19,173 bases of DNA, taken from NCBI GenBank assembly GCA_023410155.1, contig JAEYQF010000232.1, forward strand, positions 1-19,173, read 5' to 3'. Positions 1 through 7,638 of this stretch are shown here, one piece after another. This stretch comes from Verrucomicrobiota bacterium. Its GTDB lineage: Bacteria > Verrucomicrobiota > Verrucomicrobiia > Opitutales > Opitutaceae. The notes beneath the pieces are model-generated. The model had not been told where the DNA came from. It did not search any database and saw only the letters and a program-made list of their open reading frames with translations. Within the stretch, counting starts at the first letter, position 1. Every line of letters starts with the position of its first letter. The position numbers were made by a program, and so were the translations under genes.

Positions 1-13
1 GCCGTGAGTGCGT

Positions 14-51
14 GAAGCGCGCCGGGGTCATCTCCGGCGCGCTTCCCCTTT
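14..51 (+). terminator. Hairpin, probable terminator of an upstream gene
   Basis: A perfect 12-bp inverted repeat (GAAGCGCGCCGG at 14-25, CCGGCGCGCTTC at 34-45) encloses an 8-nt loop and is followed by CCC and TTT. In-frame TGA codons lie just before it (5-7 and 13-15), so it probably ends a gene that leaves the window at its left edge. The T tract is short, so termination strength is uncertain. Confidence 0.55.
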
Positions 52-151
52 CCGGGTCGAACGTTGGACCATGCCGGGACCCGCGCTTCGCCCCATTTCG
101 CCGGCACGGCAAACGAGCGAAGGTGGTGAAACCCTTCATCCCTTCTCTCTC

Positions 152-694
152 ATGAAAACAGAACAAATTTCCCGTGGCCTTGGTTGGTTCAGCATCGCGC
201 TCGGCGCCGCAGAACTTTTCGCTCCGCGCCAGGTGGCGCGCCTCATCGGTGTCGATGAGCAAAAGCACACCACCCTCCTGCGCGCGATGGGGCTGCGTGA
301 AATCGGCGCAGGCGCCGCCTTGCTGGGCCAGCCGCAATACGCCCCGTGGATGTGGTCCCGCGTCGGCGGCGATGTGATCGATCTGGCGTTGCTGGGGGCC
401 GCTTCGCGCGAACCGCAGACGGATCGCCGCCGACTCCTGACGGCGATCGGCGTGGTAGCCGGCATCACCGTTCTCGACGCTTACGTCGCCTCGCAACTCG
501 ACCGCGCACCCAAGGCCGATCCGCGCTGGCGTGTGAGTCATCCGGAAGGCCTTTCGGGTCTCGAACGACCAGGTCCGGGCCGCAGCGGCTACGCCACGCC
601 GCTGGAGTCCGAAGATCTCACCGAGCACGGCGAGCCGGGAACGGTGCCTCTCGACCAAGCGGATCTGGAAACCGCGGCGGAGACTCCGCGGTAG
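152..694 (+). CDS. Small multi-pass membrane protein, function unknown
   Basis: 180-residue protein. Residues 1-120 are mostly hydrophobic, with likely membrane segments near 10-24, 50-60, 68-84 and 96-115. The remaining 60 residues are hydrophilic and acidic, ending in a Glu/Asp-rich tail. The N-terminal pattern (GLGWFSIALGAAELFAPR, then RLIGV, then LLRAMGLREIGAGAALL, then WSRVGGDVIDLALL) is one I remember from small membrane proteins and from membrane domains fused to SRPBCC/cyclase-dehydrase domains; no SRPBCC domain is present here. The ATG at 152 was chosen because the frame upstream of it is Arg/Pro-rich and the family pattern begins right after it. No Shine-Dalgarno is visible; the upstream bases are pyrimidine-rich. 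It stands alone, with a hairpin before it and the catalase converging from the right. Function cannot be assigned. Confidence 0.75.
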   Translation: MKTEQISRGLGWFSIALGAAELFAPRQVARLIGVDEQKHTTLLRAMGLREIGAGAALLGQPQYAPWMWSRVGGDVIDLALLGAASREPQTDRRRLLTAIGVVAGITVLDAYVASQLDRAPKADPRWRVSHPEGLSGLERPGPGRSGYATPLESEDLTEHGEPGTVPLDQADLETAAETPR

Positions 695-869
695 GTTCCC
701 GCGGAGCGGCGAAGACCGCCAGATTTGTTGCGTGCCCGCTGGTTCTCGGAAACCGGCGCGGGCGTGCGATGCTGGGAGCGTCGCCGCGTTGAGGCGAACG
801 TGACTGGAGCACAAAAGAGAACCTGACGCCGTCCCCTCGACGACGCCAGGTCAACCCAGAGACCCATCA

Positions 870-907
870 CGCGCCCACGACGTGGCGCGGACCGGACTCG
901 TTTTTTT
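870..907 (+). terminator. Possible terminator of the 152-694 gene
   Basis: The 212-bp gap between the converging genes (695-906) holds no credible gene. Near its right end, CGCGCCCAC (870-878) pairs with GTGGCGCG (882-889) over 8 bp with one bulged C, and a T7 run follows at 901-907. The 11-base spacer between stem and T run is longer than usual, so this is tentative. Confidence 0.3.
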
Positions 908-1773
908 CACACGCGGATATGCGTGGAAGTGGCGGCACTCGCTCGGCCGGCCATCTGCTCGAGTTGCGCGTGGCCTTCGGGGATGGGCGGGGCGAGCTTC
1001 GGCTCGGCGCCGAGCGGCGCGGCCGGCTGGAAGGAGAACTTGCCTTTCCCATCGGGTGAGGTGCCCGACGTCCAACGCTGGCCGGGATCGCCCTCGGATT
1101 CGACCTGCGTGGAGACGAAGGTGTAGTTGAAATCCTGATTCTCCATCTGCTGCGGGAAAGAGTTGGGAATCGGATGAACCTGTTGCAGACCGCCGAGATC
1201 CTCGAGCACGGCGAGCCACTGATTCTGGTGCATCGTGTCGCGCGCGATCAGGAACGAGAGCATGTCCTTCATGCCGGGATCGTCGGTCATCTCGTAAAGG
1301 CGCGTGGCGAGCACGCGGCCGCTCGATTCGGCCATGACGTTGGCATACATGTCTGCGGCCAGATTGCCGGTGCCGACGACCCAGGATCCGTTGAACGGCA
1401 CGCCATTGGAGTCGGACGCCATCGCCGCAAGGCCGGTGGACAACACGTGGCGCGGGTCCATGCCGCCGAGCACGGCGTTCACGATCGGGTGGAGCGCGGC
1501 GTTGGACTTGGTTTCGGTTGGGGCGCCCTCGAGATTGAGGGCGACGGCGGTGGCGAGCATCTCGATGTGCGCCATCTCCTCGGTGCCGGTCTCGAGCAGC
1601 ATGTCGCGATATTTGACGGGGCCGCGACAGCCCCAGGCTTGGAATAGATATTGCAGACACACGCGGATCTCGCCCTCGATGCCGCCGATCGCTTGCTGAA
1701 GCATCTTGGCGAAGTGCGGATTCGGGCGGTCGACGCGGACCTGATATTGGAGTTTTCGATCGTGATAGAACAT
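907..1773 (-). CDS. Manganese catalase (non-haem, di-Mn)
   Basis: 288-residue protein with the ferritin-like four-helix core of dimanganese catalases, which dismutate hydrogen peroxide to water and oxygen in the cytoplasm. The expected metal ligands are all visible with family spacing: E35 (GEIRVCLQY), E66 and H69 (TEEMAHIEM), E149 (MAESSGR) and H182 (RDTMHQNQW). The C-terminal third (about 215-288) is the Gly/Pro-rich extension seen in the family. The ATG at 1773 begins MFYHDRKLQYQV, a typical family start; an in-frame codon further upstream would add unrelated residues. The bases before the start are pyrimidine-rich with no Shine-Dalgarno. It is a single-gene unit, divergent from the metallo-hydrolase at 2024. 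No OxyR- or PerR-type site was recognised. Length and active site look intact. Confidence 0.95.
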   Translation of the reverse strand: MFYHDRKLQYQVRVDRPNPHFAKMLQQAIGGIEGEIRVCLQYLFQAWGCRGPVKYRDMLLETGTEEMAHIEMLATAVALNLEGAPTETKSNAALHPIVNAVLGGMDPRHVLSTGLAAMASDSNGVPFNGSWVVGTGNLAADMYANVMAESSGRVLATRLYEMTDDPGMKDMLSFLIARDTMHQNQWLAVLEDLGGLQQVHPIPNSFPQQMENQDFNYTFVSTQVESEGDPGQRWTSGTSPDGKGKFSFQPAAPLGAEPKLAPPIPEGHAQLEQMAGRASAATSTHIRV

Positions 1774-2023
1774 GGGATCGGGAGGTGAGAGGAACGTTGA
1801 GGCGAAGCGGAGGATCACCCTAGCGCGCCCGCGAAACGCCGCCTAGACGTAGCCGACACCAACCCCCGACCGGGCATTTCTCCAGCGGCTGGACCGGCGG
1901 ATTTCGGCGAACGGAAACGGCCCCGGGGGGCGTGGCCTCCAGGTGCCGAGCACGAGGTTGGAAATCGACCCCATGGCGGGAAGGGAGGGTTCCGGCTAGT
2001 TTGCCGCCCACCCCCTTTCACGC
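1774..2023. other. Divergent promoter region, catalase / metallo-hydrolase
   Basis: A 250-bp gap between divergently transcribed genes must hold both promoters. I found no clear -35/-10 pair, palindrome or repeat in it, and no small reading frame with a credible start. Confidence 0.4.
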
Positions 2024-2845
2024 ATGTCCTTTTTCCGACCTCCCGCGCGTTTCGACGCCGCCCCCGGCGTATCCGGTCTCCGGATACTGCTGGCCAACGT
2101 CTTCTTCCTCTCCGCCCGCGAAGGCGGTCGCGCGTGGGTGCTGGTCGACGCCGGATTGCGCGGCAGCGGCCCGACCATCCTCCACGAGGCCGAGCGCCGC
2201 TTCGGACGCGGCGTGCCGCCGCTGGCGGTCATCCTGACGCACGGACACTTCGATCATACGGGCGCGCTGCCCTGGCTGTTGCGCCGCTGGCGGGTGCCGG
2301 TTTTTGCCCATCCGCTGGAGCTGCCCTTCTGCAACGAGGGCGAGCGTTATGCCCCGGCCGATCCCACCGTGGGCGGCGGCCTGGTGCCCTGGCTCGCGAC
2401 GCTGTTTCCCCGCACGCCCACCGAGATCCCGTTCGAGGTGCAGCTGCTGCCGGCCGATGGCTCGGTGCCCGGATTGCCGGAGTGGCAGTGGATTCACACG
2501 CCGGGACATTCGCCCGGTCACGTGTCGTTGTGGCGTGACGGGGACCGATGCCTCGTGGCCGGCGACGCGGTGGTGAGCACGCGGCAGGAATCCCTGCTCT
2601 GCGTGTGGCGGCAGACGCCGGAGCTCCGCCCTCCGCCCGCGTATTTCACGCCGGACTGGCCGCGGGCTTTCGAATCGGTGCGCGCGCTCCGGCGGCTCGC
2701 TCCTGCAGTCATCGCCACCGGCCACGGGCAGTCGCTCACCGGGTCGGGTTGGCTGCGGCAGTGGGATCAGTTGATCGCGCACTTCGGCACGCGGGGCCTG
2801 CCGCGCCACGGCCGGTATGTGCCCACCCAATGGGTCCCGGCATGA
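2024..2845 (+). CDS. MBL-fold metallo-hydrolase
   Basis: 273-residue metallo-beta-lactamase-fold protein, probably a cytoplasmic dinuclear-zinc hydrolase. The metal ligand set is present: THGHFDHTG (H73, H75, D77, H78), H162 in TPGHSPGH, D181 in AGDAV and H234 in ATGHG. This is the glyoxalase II/lactonase-like branch of the fold. No fused domain, signal peptide or membrane segment is seen. Substrate cannot be told: thioesters, lactones and other esters are all possible, and the MBL fold alone does not decide it. The ATG at 2024 starts shortly before the first beta strand. Its stop overlaps the next start as ATGA, so the downstream membrane protein is probably translationally coupled to it. 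Confidence 0.88.
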   Translation: MSFFRPPARFDAAPGVSGLRILLANVFFLSAREGGRAWVLVDAGLRGSGPTILHEAERRFGRGVPPLAVILTHGHFDHTGALPWLLRRWRVPVFAHPLELPFCNEGERYAPADPTVGGGLVPWLATLFPRTPTEIPFEVQLLPADGSVPGLPEWQWIHTPGHSPGHVSLWRDGDRCLVAGDAVVSTRQESLLCVWRQTPELRPPPAYFTPDWPRAFESVRALRRLAPAVIATGHGQSLTGSGWLRQWDQLIAHFGTRGLPRHGRYVPTQWVPA

Positions 2846-3255
2846 GCGCTTCGCCGCGCCACTCCGCAGCGGGCCGGGGCGCACGTCTCATGGCGCTGGG
2901 CCAGGGCTGGTTCTGGCTCGTGTCGGGGCTCTGGCCGATCGTGCACCTTGGCAGCTTCATGGCGGTCACCGGGCCGAAAACCGACACGTGGCTGGTGCAG
3001 ACCGTCGGAGGATTGCTCGCTGTCATCGGCGCCGGGCTCCTGCTCGCCGCTCGACGGGGAAACGTCAGCGCGGAGGTGCGCTTCATCGCGGCCGCGAGCG
3101 CGCTCGTCCTCGTGGCGATCGACGTGATCTTCGTGCTGCGCGACGTGATTGCTCCGATCTATCTCGCGGACGCTGCGGTCGAGCTGGCGATCGCGGTGGG
3201 CTGGTGGGTGGTGCGGCCCCGCTCAAACGCCGAGCCGGAAGTCCGCGCCCGTTGA
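2842..3255 (+). CDS. Four-helix membrane protein, function unknown
   Basis: 137-residue hydrophobic protein with four probable membrane helices (about 24-42, 53-69, 78-94 and 105-122). It has a short basic N-terminus and a polar C-terminal tail, and no catalytic motif was recognised. The ATG at 2842 was preferred because it overlaps the stop of the metallo-hydrolase gene (ATGA), a common coupling arrangement; a second ATG at 2890 would give a 121-residue protein that still keeps all four helices. The pairing suggests a shared transcript with the hydrolase but says nothing firm about function. The gene converges on 3290, with only 34 bp between the two stops. Confidence 0.7.
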   Translation: MSASPRHSAAGRGARLMALGQGWFWLVSGLWPIVHLGSFMAVTGPKTDTWLVQTVGGLLAVIGAGLLLAARRGNVSAEVRFIAAASALVLVAIDVIFVLRDVIAPIYLADAAVELAIAVGWWVVRPRSNAEPEVRAR

Positions 3256-3289
3256 GCGCATCCAAAAACTCAATACGCGTCAGGCTGCC

Positions 3290-4015
3290 TCACCGCACGG
3301 TGCGGCGCCAGCCGAGCAGCGACACGGCCACGGTCGCGAAGAACGCCACTGCCGCGGTCGTCAGCGAGTCGTCGGCCGCGTAGGCGTAGATCGTCGCAAT
3401 CGCGCAATTGGGCAGTAGCGTCGCGGCGAAAACACGCCGCAGCGGCAGGCCCGTCGCGCCGGCGATCATCACCGAGGTCTCCGCCATCACGGGCACGCTG
3501 CGCCAGCACGCGAGGGTCAGCCAGAGCCGCCGCTCCAGTCCGGTGCGCAGGCGGCCCACTTCGCCGTCCGGCAGGAAGCGCGGCGCGATCCTGCCCACCG
3601 CCTCCCGGCCAAACCACCACGCGAAGACCACTCCCAGCGACAATCCCGCCGCGCCGCCGATCGCCGCGGCCACCGGCCCCGCCTTCAACGCGAGGAAAAG
3701 AATCACGAGCACCGACGGCACCGGGGCGACAGCATCGGCGGCGAGCAGCGCAATCGCGATCCCCGTCAGCCACCCGGCCTGCTGCTCCCGCGATTCGAGC
3801 AACGGCAGCACGTAATCCTCGCCGAGCAGCACGAACGGCAAGCTGACGAGCGCCATCACCATCACGACGAACAACGTCAGCCGCACCGCCCCGCGGCGTG
3901 AGATTTTTCCGGGTGGCGAGGCCCGCCCTTCCGTATCCGATGGCACGCGCGCGACTACACCGGCCGCCCCGGCCCGGAGCAAGTCGGCATCCGGTTTACG
4001 CGGGGAGGTTCGCAC
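3290..4015 (-). CDS. VTT/DedA-like (SNARE-associated) membrane protein
   Basis: 241-residue integral membrane protein. After a polar, basic N-terminus (1-41) there is a first helix (about 43-65), then a long hydrophobic block with Pro and Gly-rich re-entrant-looking segments (about 80-145: DAVAPVPSVLVILFL, then GGAAGLSLGVVFAWWFG). An amphipathic stretch with RSVPVMAE follows, then two final helices. This layout fits the VTT/DedA/TVP38 family, whose members act in lipid or undecaprenyl-phosphate translocation and membrane homeostasis. Assignment is from overall pattern, so the subfamily is uncertain. The GTG start at 4015 overlaps the end of the beta-glucosidase gene by 20 bp; a GTG further in would also serve. 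The overlap implies transcription with the glucosidase. Confidence 0.7.
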   Translation of the reverse strand: MRTSPRKPDADLLRAGAAGVVARVPSDTEGRASPPGKISRRGAVRLTLFVVMVMALVSLPFVLLGEDYVLPLLESREQQAGWLTGIAIALLAADAVAPVPSVLVILFLALKAGPVAAAIGGAAGLSLGVVFAWWFGREAVGRIAPRFLPDGEVGRLRTGLERRLWLTLACWRSVPVMAETSVMIAGATGLPLRRVFAATLLPNCAIATIYAYAADDSLTTAAVAFFATVAVSLLGWRRTVR

Positions 4016-5354
4016 CGTGACTGCGGATCAAGTCGCGATACCAATACGCCGAGTCCTTGAGCGTGCGTTTCTGGGTGTTGAAATCCACGTGCACGAGGCC
4101 GAACCGGTAGCGATAGCCCTCGGCCCACTCGAAATTGTCCATCAGCGTCCACTGGAAATACCCGCGCGCGTCGACCCCGTCCGCCGCAGCTCGCCTGAAT
4201 TCCCGCAGATAACGCGCGAGATAATCGATCCGCGCGGGATCGTGCACCGCCCCGTCGAGCGCCACCCAGTCGTGACCCGACATCCCGTTTTCGGTGATCA
4301 CGATCGGCTTGCCGTAGCGTTCCCACTGGAAGCGCGGTCCCCAGTAGAGAGCCTGCGGCGTGACGTTCCAGTGCATGTGCGTCTGCGGATTGCCCAGCGG
4401 CCGCCCCAACGACTCCACCGCACCGTCCGCGGCCCGGCGCACCTGGTAGCCGTTGTAAATATTGAGCCCGAGGAAATCCAACGGCTGGTGGATCGTGCGC
4501 ATCTCCTCGTCGGTCGCTTTCGGGGCCGCGGCGCCGTAGGCGGCCAAACCCTGCTCCGGATACGCACCCTTGAACACCGGTTCCAGCCACCAGGCTTGGT
4601 TCCACACCGATCCATCCTTCACCGTGTAGTAAGCCTCGCGCGCCGCCTCGATGTCGGCCGCGGAGCTGGTCGCCGGCACGGGCACATCACCGGTCGGAGC
4701 CCACCCGATCTGCGCCGGCATTTTCGCGTGCTGGCGGATGGTCTGCACCGCGAGTCCGTGCGCCACGAGCACGCGATGCGCGGCGAGCAGCACCTGGTCC
4801 ATCGGCAACTGATCGCCCGGTGCGTGGATGCCCGTCTGATGTCCGAGCCCGACGAAGCACTGCGGCTCGTTGAGCGTCATCCAGTGTTGCACGCGATCCG
4901 ACAAACGATCGACCACCACGCGCGTGTAGTCGGCAAACCACTTCGGGCTGTCGGCGTGCAGCCAGCCGCCGCGCTGATACAGCGCCAGCGGATAATCCCA
5001 GTGAAACAGCGTCACCCACGGCTGCACCCCCGCGGCCAGCAATTCATCCACCAGCCGGTCGTAGAACCCGAGCCCCGCCTCGCTGACTTGGCCCACGCCC
5101 TCCGGCAGGATGCGCGACCACGCGAGCGAGAAACGATACGCCTGCAGCCCGATCTCGCGCATCAGCGCGACATCCTCCCGATAACGATGATAGTGGTCGC
5201 ACGCGACGGCGCCGGTGTCCCCGCCGTGGACCTTGCCCGGCCTCTCGCAAAACGCGTCCCACACCGTCCGCCCTCGGCCATCAGCCTCGAGCGCACCTTC
5301 AATCTGAAACGAGGACGTCGCTGCGCCCCACACGAAACTCTTCGGAAAATCCAT
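3996..5354 (-). CDS. Glycoside hydrolase family 1 beta-glucosidase
   Basis: 452-residue GH1 enzyme, full length for the family, a retaining (beta/alpha)8 barrel that releases glucose (or a related sugar) from beta-glucosides. The start FPKSFVWGAATSSFQIEGA is the classic GH1 N-terminus, including the glycone-binding Gln17. The acid/base Glu163 sits in TLNEP and the nucleophile Glu355 in ITENG; NFEWAEGY near the C-terminus is the aglycone/glycone loop. There is no signal peptide, so it should be cytoplasmic and act on imported di- or oligosaccharides, yet no sugar transporter is in the window. ATG 5354 was preferred because family homology begins there; an ATG four codons upstream (5366) is also possible. 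A LacI-type regulator lies immediately upstream on the same strand, and the membrane protein gene overlaps its end. Confidence 0.93.
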   Translation of the reverse strand: MDFPKSFVWGAATSSFQIEGALEADGRGRTVWDAFCERPGKVHGGDTGAVACDHYHRYREDVALMREIGLQAYRFSLAWSRILPEGVGQVSEAGLGFYDRLVDELLAAGVQPWVTLFHWDYPLALYQRGGWLHADSPKWFADYTRVVVDRLSDRVQHWMTLNEPQCFVGLGHQTGIHAPGDQLPMDQVLLAAHRVLVAHGLAVQTIRQHAKMPAQIGWAPTGDVPVPATSSAADIEAAREAYYTVKDGSVWNQAWWLEPVFKGAYPEQGLAAYGAAAPKATDEEMRTIHQPLDFLGLNIYNGYQVRRAADGAVESLGRPLGNPQTHMHWNVTPQALYWGPRFQWERYGKPIVITENGMSGHDWVALDGAVHDPARIDYLARYLREFRRAAADGVDARGYFQWTLMDNFEWAEGYRYRFGLVHVDFNTQKRTLKDSAYWYRDLIRSHGANLPA

Positions 5355-5560
5355 GGATAATCTCATAGTGTCCCGCGTCGCACCAAAGTGCGTCAACGGC
5401 TCCCCGGCACCCTCTTGCGCTTGCTGATGAACATGCGCACCCGATCCAGGGCAAGACGAGAGGTCGGCCGATTCGTTCCGCACCTTGTCCCGACCCGTGC
5501 CGCAACAGGGCGCGACGATGTCCGCAGCGTGGCGCGACCCGGTGCGCACCCGCGCTCGAC
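5355..5560. other. Gap between LacI-type gene and beta-glucosidase
   Basis: 206 bp with no credible gene. The only symmetry noticed is GCAC-CAAA-GTGC at 5380-5391, just upstream of the glucosidase start. It is too short and lacks the central CG usual for LacI-type operators, so it is not claimed as an operator. Confidence 0.3.
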
Positions 5561-6628
5561 TCAAGCCTTGCGCGGGCGCGAACGCTTGCGGCCAGCGGGC
5601 CGGGAATCCTGCCACTCCCCTTCGATCAACGTCAGGTTGGGTGTGTCGACCAGGCCGCGTTGATTCGTCTTCATCAGAATCGCGAGTTGCTCGACCGCGC
5701 GGACGCCGACGGTGCGGTGATTCTGTTTCATGCCCGCCTCCGCTCCCGCGCCCGGATTCCAGTCGAGGGAGGCGACCGTCACATCGCCGGGCACGCGCCA
5801 GCCATTGCGCCGGAAGATCTCCGGCATGCTGATCCAGTTGCTCACCACGGCATCGACCTCGTTGGTGCGCGCCCACTGGTGCAGCATCCCGTCCACTTCC
5901 GCCGGCTTATCCTCGGGGAGGATACACGGCGCCACGCGAGCCAGACGGTCGGACTGCGCCATCTCCACATAGTAGCCGGCCGTATACGCATTCTTCAGAT
6001 ACCGCTCCTCGCGGACGCCGACCGCCAGTCCGATGCGTCGGAAGCCGCGCTGGGCGAGGCGGCGCACGGCCTCGCGAGTGATCATCAGTTGGTGATTCGA
6101 GATGGTGTGGAGCGAAAGGCCGAGGTGCTGCGACTCGATTTGCACCGCGCTGAACTGATCCCACGAGAGTTGAAAATCACTCAGCGAATCGCCGAAGGCC
6201 GCGATGATCAGGCCGGTGATCCCGCGGGCCCGCAGGATCCGCTCGATGCGTGCTCCCGCCGTCGCCGCCTCGGTGTCGTGGCCCACGTAAAACACCTCGA
6301 GGCGGTAGCCGATCTGATCGGCCTGATGCCGCGCGCCCTCGAGAAATTGCTGGTGCGCGTGCGACGTGGCGAGTTCGTCGGCATCGCGAAAATTCAGCAG
6401 GAACGCCATCGTGATCGGAGCTCGCGCCGGGTGCCGCGCCGTGCGGTAGAAATTGAGCGCGGCCAGCATCGGGTCGGGCCGATAGCCGAGCTTGCGGGCG
6501 ATTTTCTGGATGCGCTCCCGGGTCTGCGGCGGCAGCCGCGGGTCATTGCGGAGGGCCAGCGAGACCGTCGTCTGGTGCACGCCGGCAGCTTCGGCGACTT
6601 GCTGCATCGTGACGCGGGGCGAAGTCAT
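5561..6628 (-). CDS. LacI-family transcriptional regulator
   Basis: 355-residue regulator. The N-terminal helix-turn-helix (about 7-27, VTMQQVAEAAGVHQTTVSLAL) is followed by the hinge region (KLGYRPDPMLAAL, about 47-58). A periplasmic-binding-protein-like sugar-sensing domain then runs to about 335, and a basic tail ends the protein. Such proteins usually repress catabolic operons until a sugar effector binds. It reads towards the GH1 beta-glucosidase with 206 bp between the coding regions, so that gene is the obvious candidate target, together with its own promoter. The ATG at 6628 gives the canonical MTSPRVTMQQVAEAAG start. I could not identify a convincing palindromic operator in the 5355-5560 gap or upstream of 6628. 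Confidence 0.93.
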   Translation of the reverse strand: MTSPRVTMQQVAEAAGVHQTTVSLALRNDPRLPPQTRERIQKIARKLGYRPDPMLAALNFYRTARHPARAPITMAFLLNFRDADELATSHAHQQFLEGARHQADQIGYRLEVFYVGHDTEAATAGARIERILRARGITGLIIAAFGDSLSDFQLSWDQFSAVQIESQHLGLSLHTISNHQLMITREAVRRLAQRGFRRIGLAVGVREERYLKNAYTAGYYVEMAQSDRLARVAPCILPEDKPAEVDGMLHQWARTNEVDAVVSNWISMPEIFRRNGWRVPGDVTVASLDWNPGAGAEAGMKQNHRTVGVRAVEQLAILMKTNQRGLVDTPNLTLIEGEWQDSRPAGRKRSRPRKA

Positions 6629-6706
6629 GGAGCGCTCATTTCAGACGCGCGCGCCTATTCTTTAGCAAGTGCAAAACCTGCATTGAGGAGCCCCAAACCG
6701 CCCGAC

Positions 6707-6814
6707 AGCTTGCTCCCGCAAGTTCTCCCTAACCCCGCGCGGCGGCCCGGTTGCGAACTGCTGGCACTGGTCCTGACCGGAGTTCGCGCCGCCCGCCCGC
6801 GGGCCCTTTTTTTT
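6707..6814 (+). ncRNA. Structured intergenic RNA candidate ending in T8
   Basis: In the 236-bp gap 6629-6864 there is a compact set of stems. Stem one: AGCTTGC (6707-6713) with GCAAGTT (6718-6724), loop TCCC, one G-U pair. Stem two: GGCGGC (6741-6746) with GCCGCC (6788-6793), continued after a 6-nt bulge by GCGAACT (6753-6759) with AGTTCGC (6781-6787), enclosing GGTC/GACC (6769-6772/6775-6778). The palindrome GCCCGCGGGC (6795-6804), CC and T8 (6807-6814) follow. Hairpin plus T run has terminator polarity only on the plus strand, where no gene leads into it. It could be a small plus-strand RNA with its terminator, or a structured 3' end of the minus-strand methyltransferase transcript. No promoter was identified. 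Confidence 0.35.
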
Positions 6815-6864
6815 CGCTCCGCGACAGCCGCCTGGGCGCGCTCGGAAAACGAAGCGCCCGGCCC

Positions 6865-7602
6865 TCAGCGGCGCGCAAGCAATTCCCAAAGGAGCACGGC
6901 GCCGGCCACGGACACGTTGAGGGATTCGATTTTTCCGCTGCCCGGGATGGTGACGCGGCGCGTGCAGGCCTCGAGGACGTCGGGGGCGAGACCATGCTCC
7001 TCGTTGCCGAGCACGAGCGCCACAGGCCGGTCCTTCGCGCTCGGCGCATCGGGCCGGCCGCCTCGTGTGGCCGCGCCGACCACTTCGAACCCCGCGGCAG
7101 AGAGCTCCCGCAAGAAGGCCGGCAACGCGGGCACGCGCAGCACCTCGACGTGCGCGAGTCCGCCTTCGGCCACGCGGTGCGCGGCATCGCCAGGCAGGGC
7201 CGCCGCCGGATCGGAGGGTATCACGATTCTCAATACACCGAAGAACGCCGCGCTGCGCGCGAGCGCACCGAGGTTGTGCGCATTGCCGATCCGATCGAGC
7301 ACGAGCACCGGCTCGCGATGCTGGGCCCACGTGCGAATTTCCGACGCCAAGGGCGAACGCAGCGTCGGCGCGGCCACGATCGCCACGATGCCGCCGTGAT
7401 GGACCGTGCCAGCGATCTTCTCGAGTTCGGCCGGCTCGACACAGCGGTAGATCTTTTTGGCCTTCGCGAGCGCCTTGGTCATGACGCCGACGCGCTTCGC
7501 GGTCGGGTAGTCGAAGAAGAGACGCTTGATCGCGCCCGCGTCGGCCGCGAACTGCGCCCGCACCGCCGCCAAGCCGCAGAGAGTGATTTCGTTGGTTTTC
7601 AA
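6865..7602 (-). CDS. TrmH/SpoU-family RNA 2'-O-methyltransferase
   Basis: 245-residue SPOUT-class enzyme that uses S-adenosylmethionine to methylate a ribose 2'-OH in rRNA or tRNA. An N-terminal substrate-binding subdomain (about 6-80) precedes the trefoil-knot catalytic domain. That domain has motif 1 LDRIGNAHNLGALARSA (N110, R116), motif 2 ALVLGNEEHGL (N200, E202) and motif 3 IPGSGKIESLNVSVAGA (from 219). It is closer to RlmB-type rRNA enzymes than to TrmL by its N-terminal domain, but the target nucleotide cannot be read from sequence. No ATG or GTG exists between the preceding in-frame stop (7639-7641) and the conserved domain, so the start appears to be TTG at 7602. It lies 36 bp after rlmM on the same strand, so the two are probably co-transcribed. 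Confidence 0.88.
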   Translation of the reverse strand: MKTNEITLCGLAAVRAQFAADAGAIKRLFFDYPTAKRVGVMTKALAKAKKIYRCVEPAELEKIAGTVHHGGIVAIVAAPTLRSPLASEIRTWAQHREPVLVLDRIGNAHNLGALARSAAFFGVLRIVIPSDPAAALPGDAAHRVAEGGLAHVEVLRVPALPAFLRELSAAGFEVVGAATRGGRPDAPSAKDRPVALVLGNEEHGLAPDVLEACTRRVTIPGSGKIESLNVSVAGAVLLWELLARR

Positions 7603-7638
7603 AGGAGGAACGAAGAACGCGGATGATGCAGGAAATTG

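Noticed and set aside
4017..5360. Long plus-strand open frame (447 codons) opposite the beta-glucosidase
   Set aside because: The translation is Arg/His/Pro-rich low-identity sequence; the opposite strand has a complete GH1 enzyme with both catalytic glutamates. It is a high-GC antisense shadow.
6661..6690. Operator or sigma-54-like promoter before the LacI-type gene
   Set aside because: TGCA-N5-TGCA symmetry and a TTGCAC...TTGC string are present, but the palindrome arms are offset by a base and the spacing does not fit the sigma-54 -24/-12 pattern.
5660..7399. 579-codon plus-strand open frame
   Set aside because: It spans the LacI-type gene, the gap and part of the methyltransferase on the opposite strand; no domain is visible.
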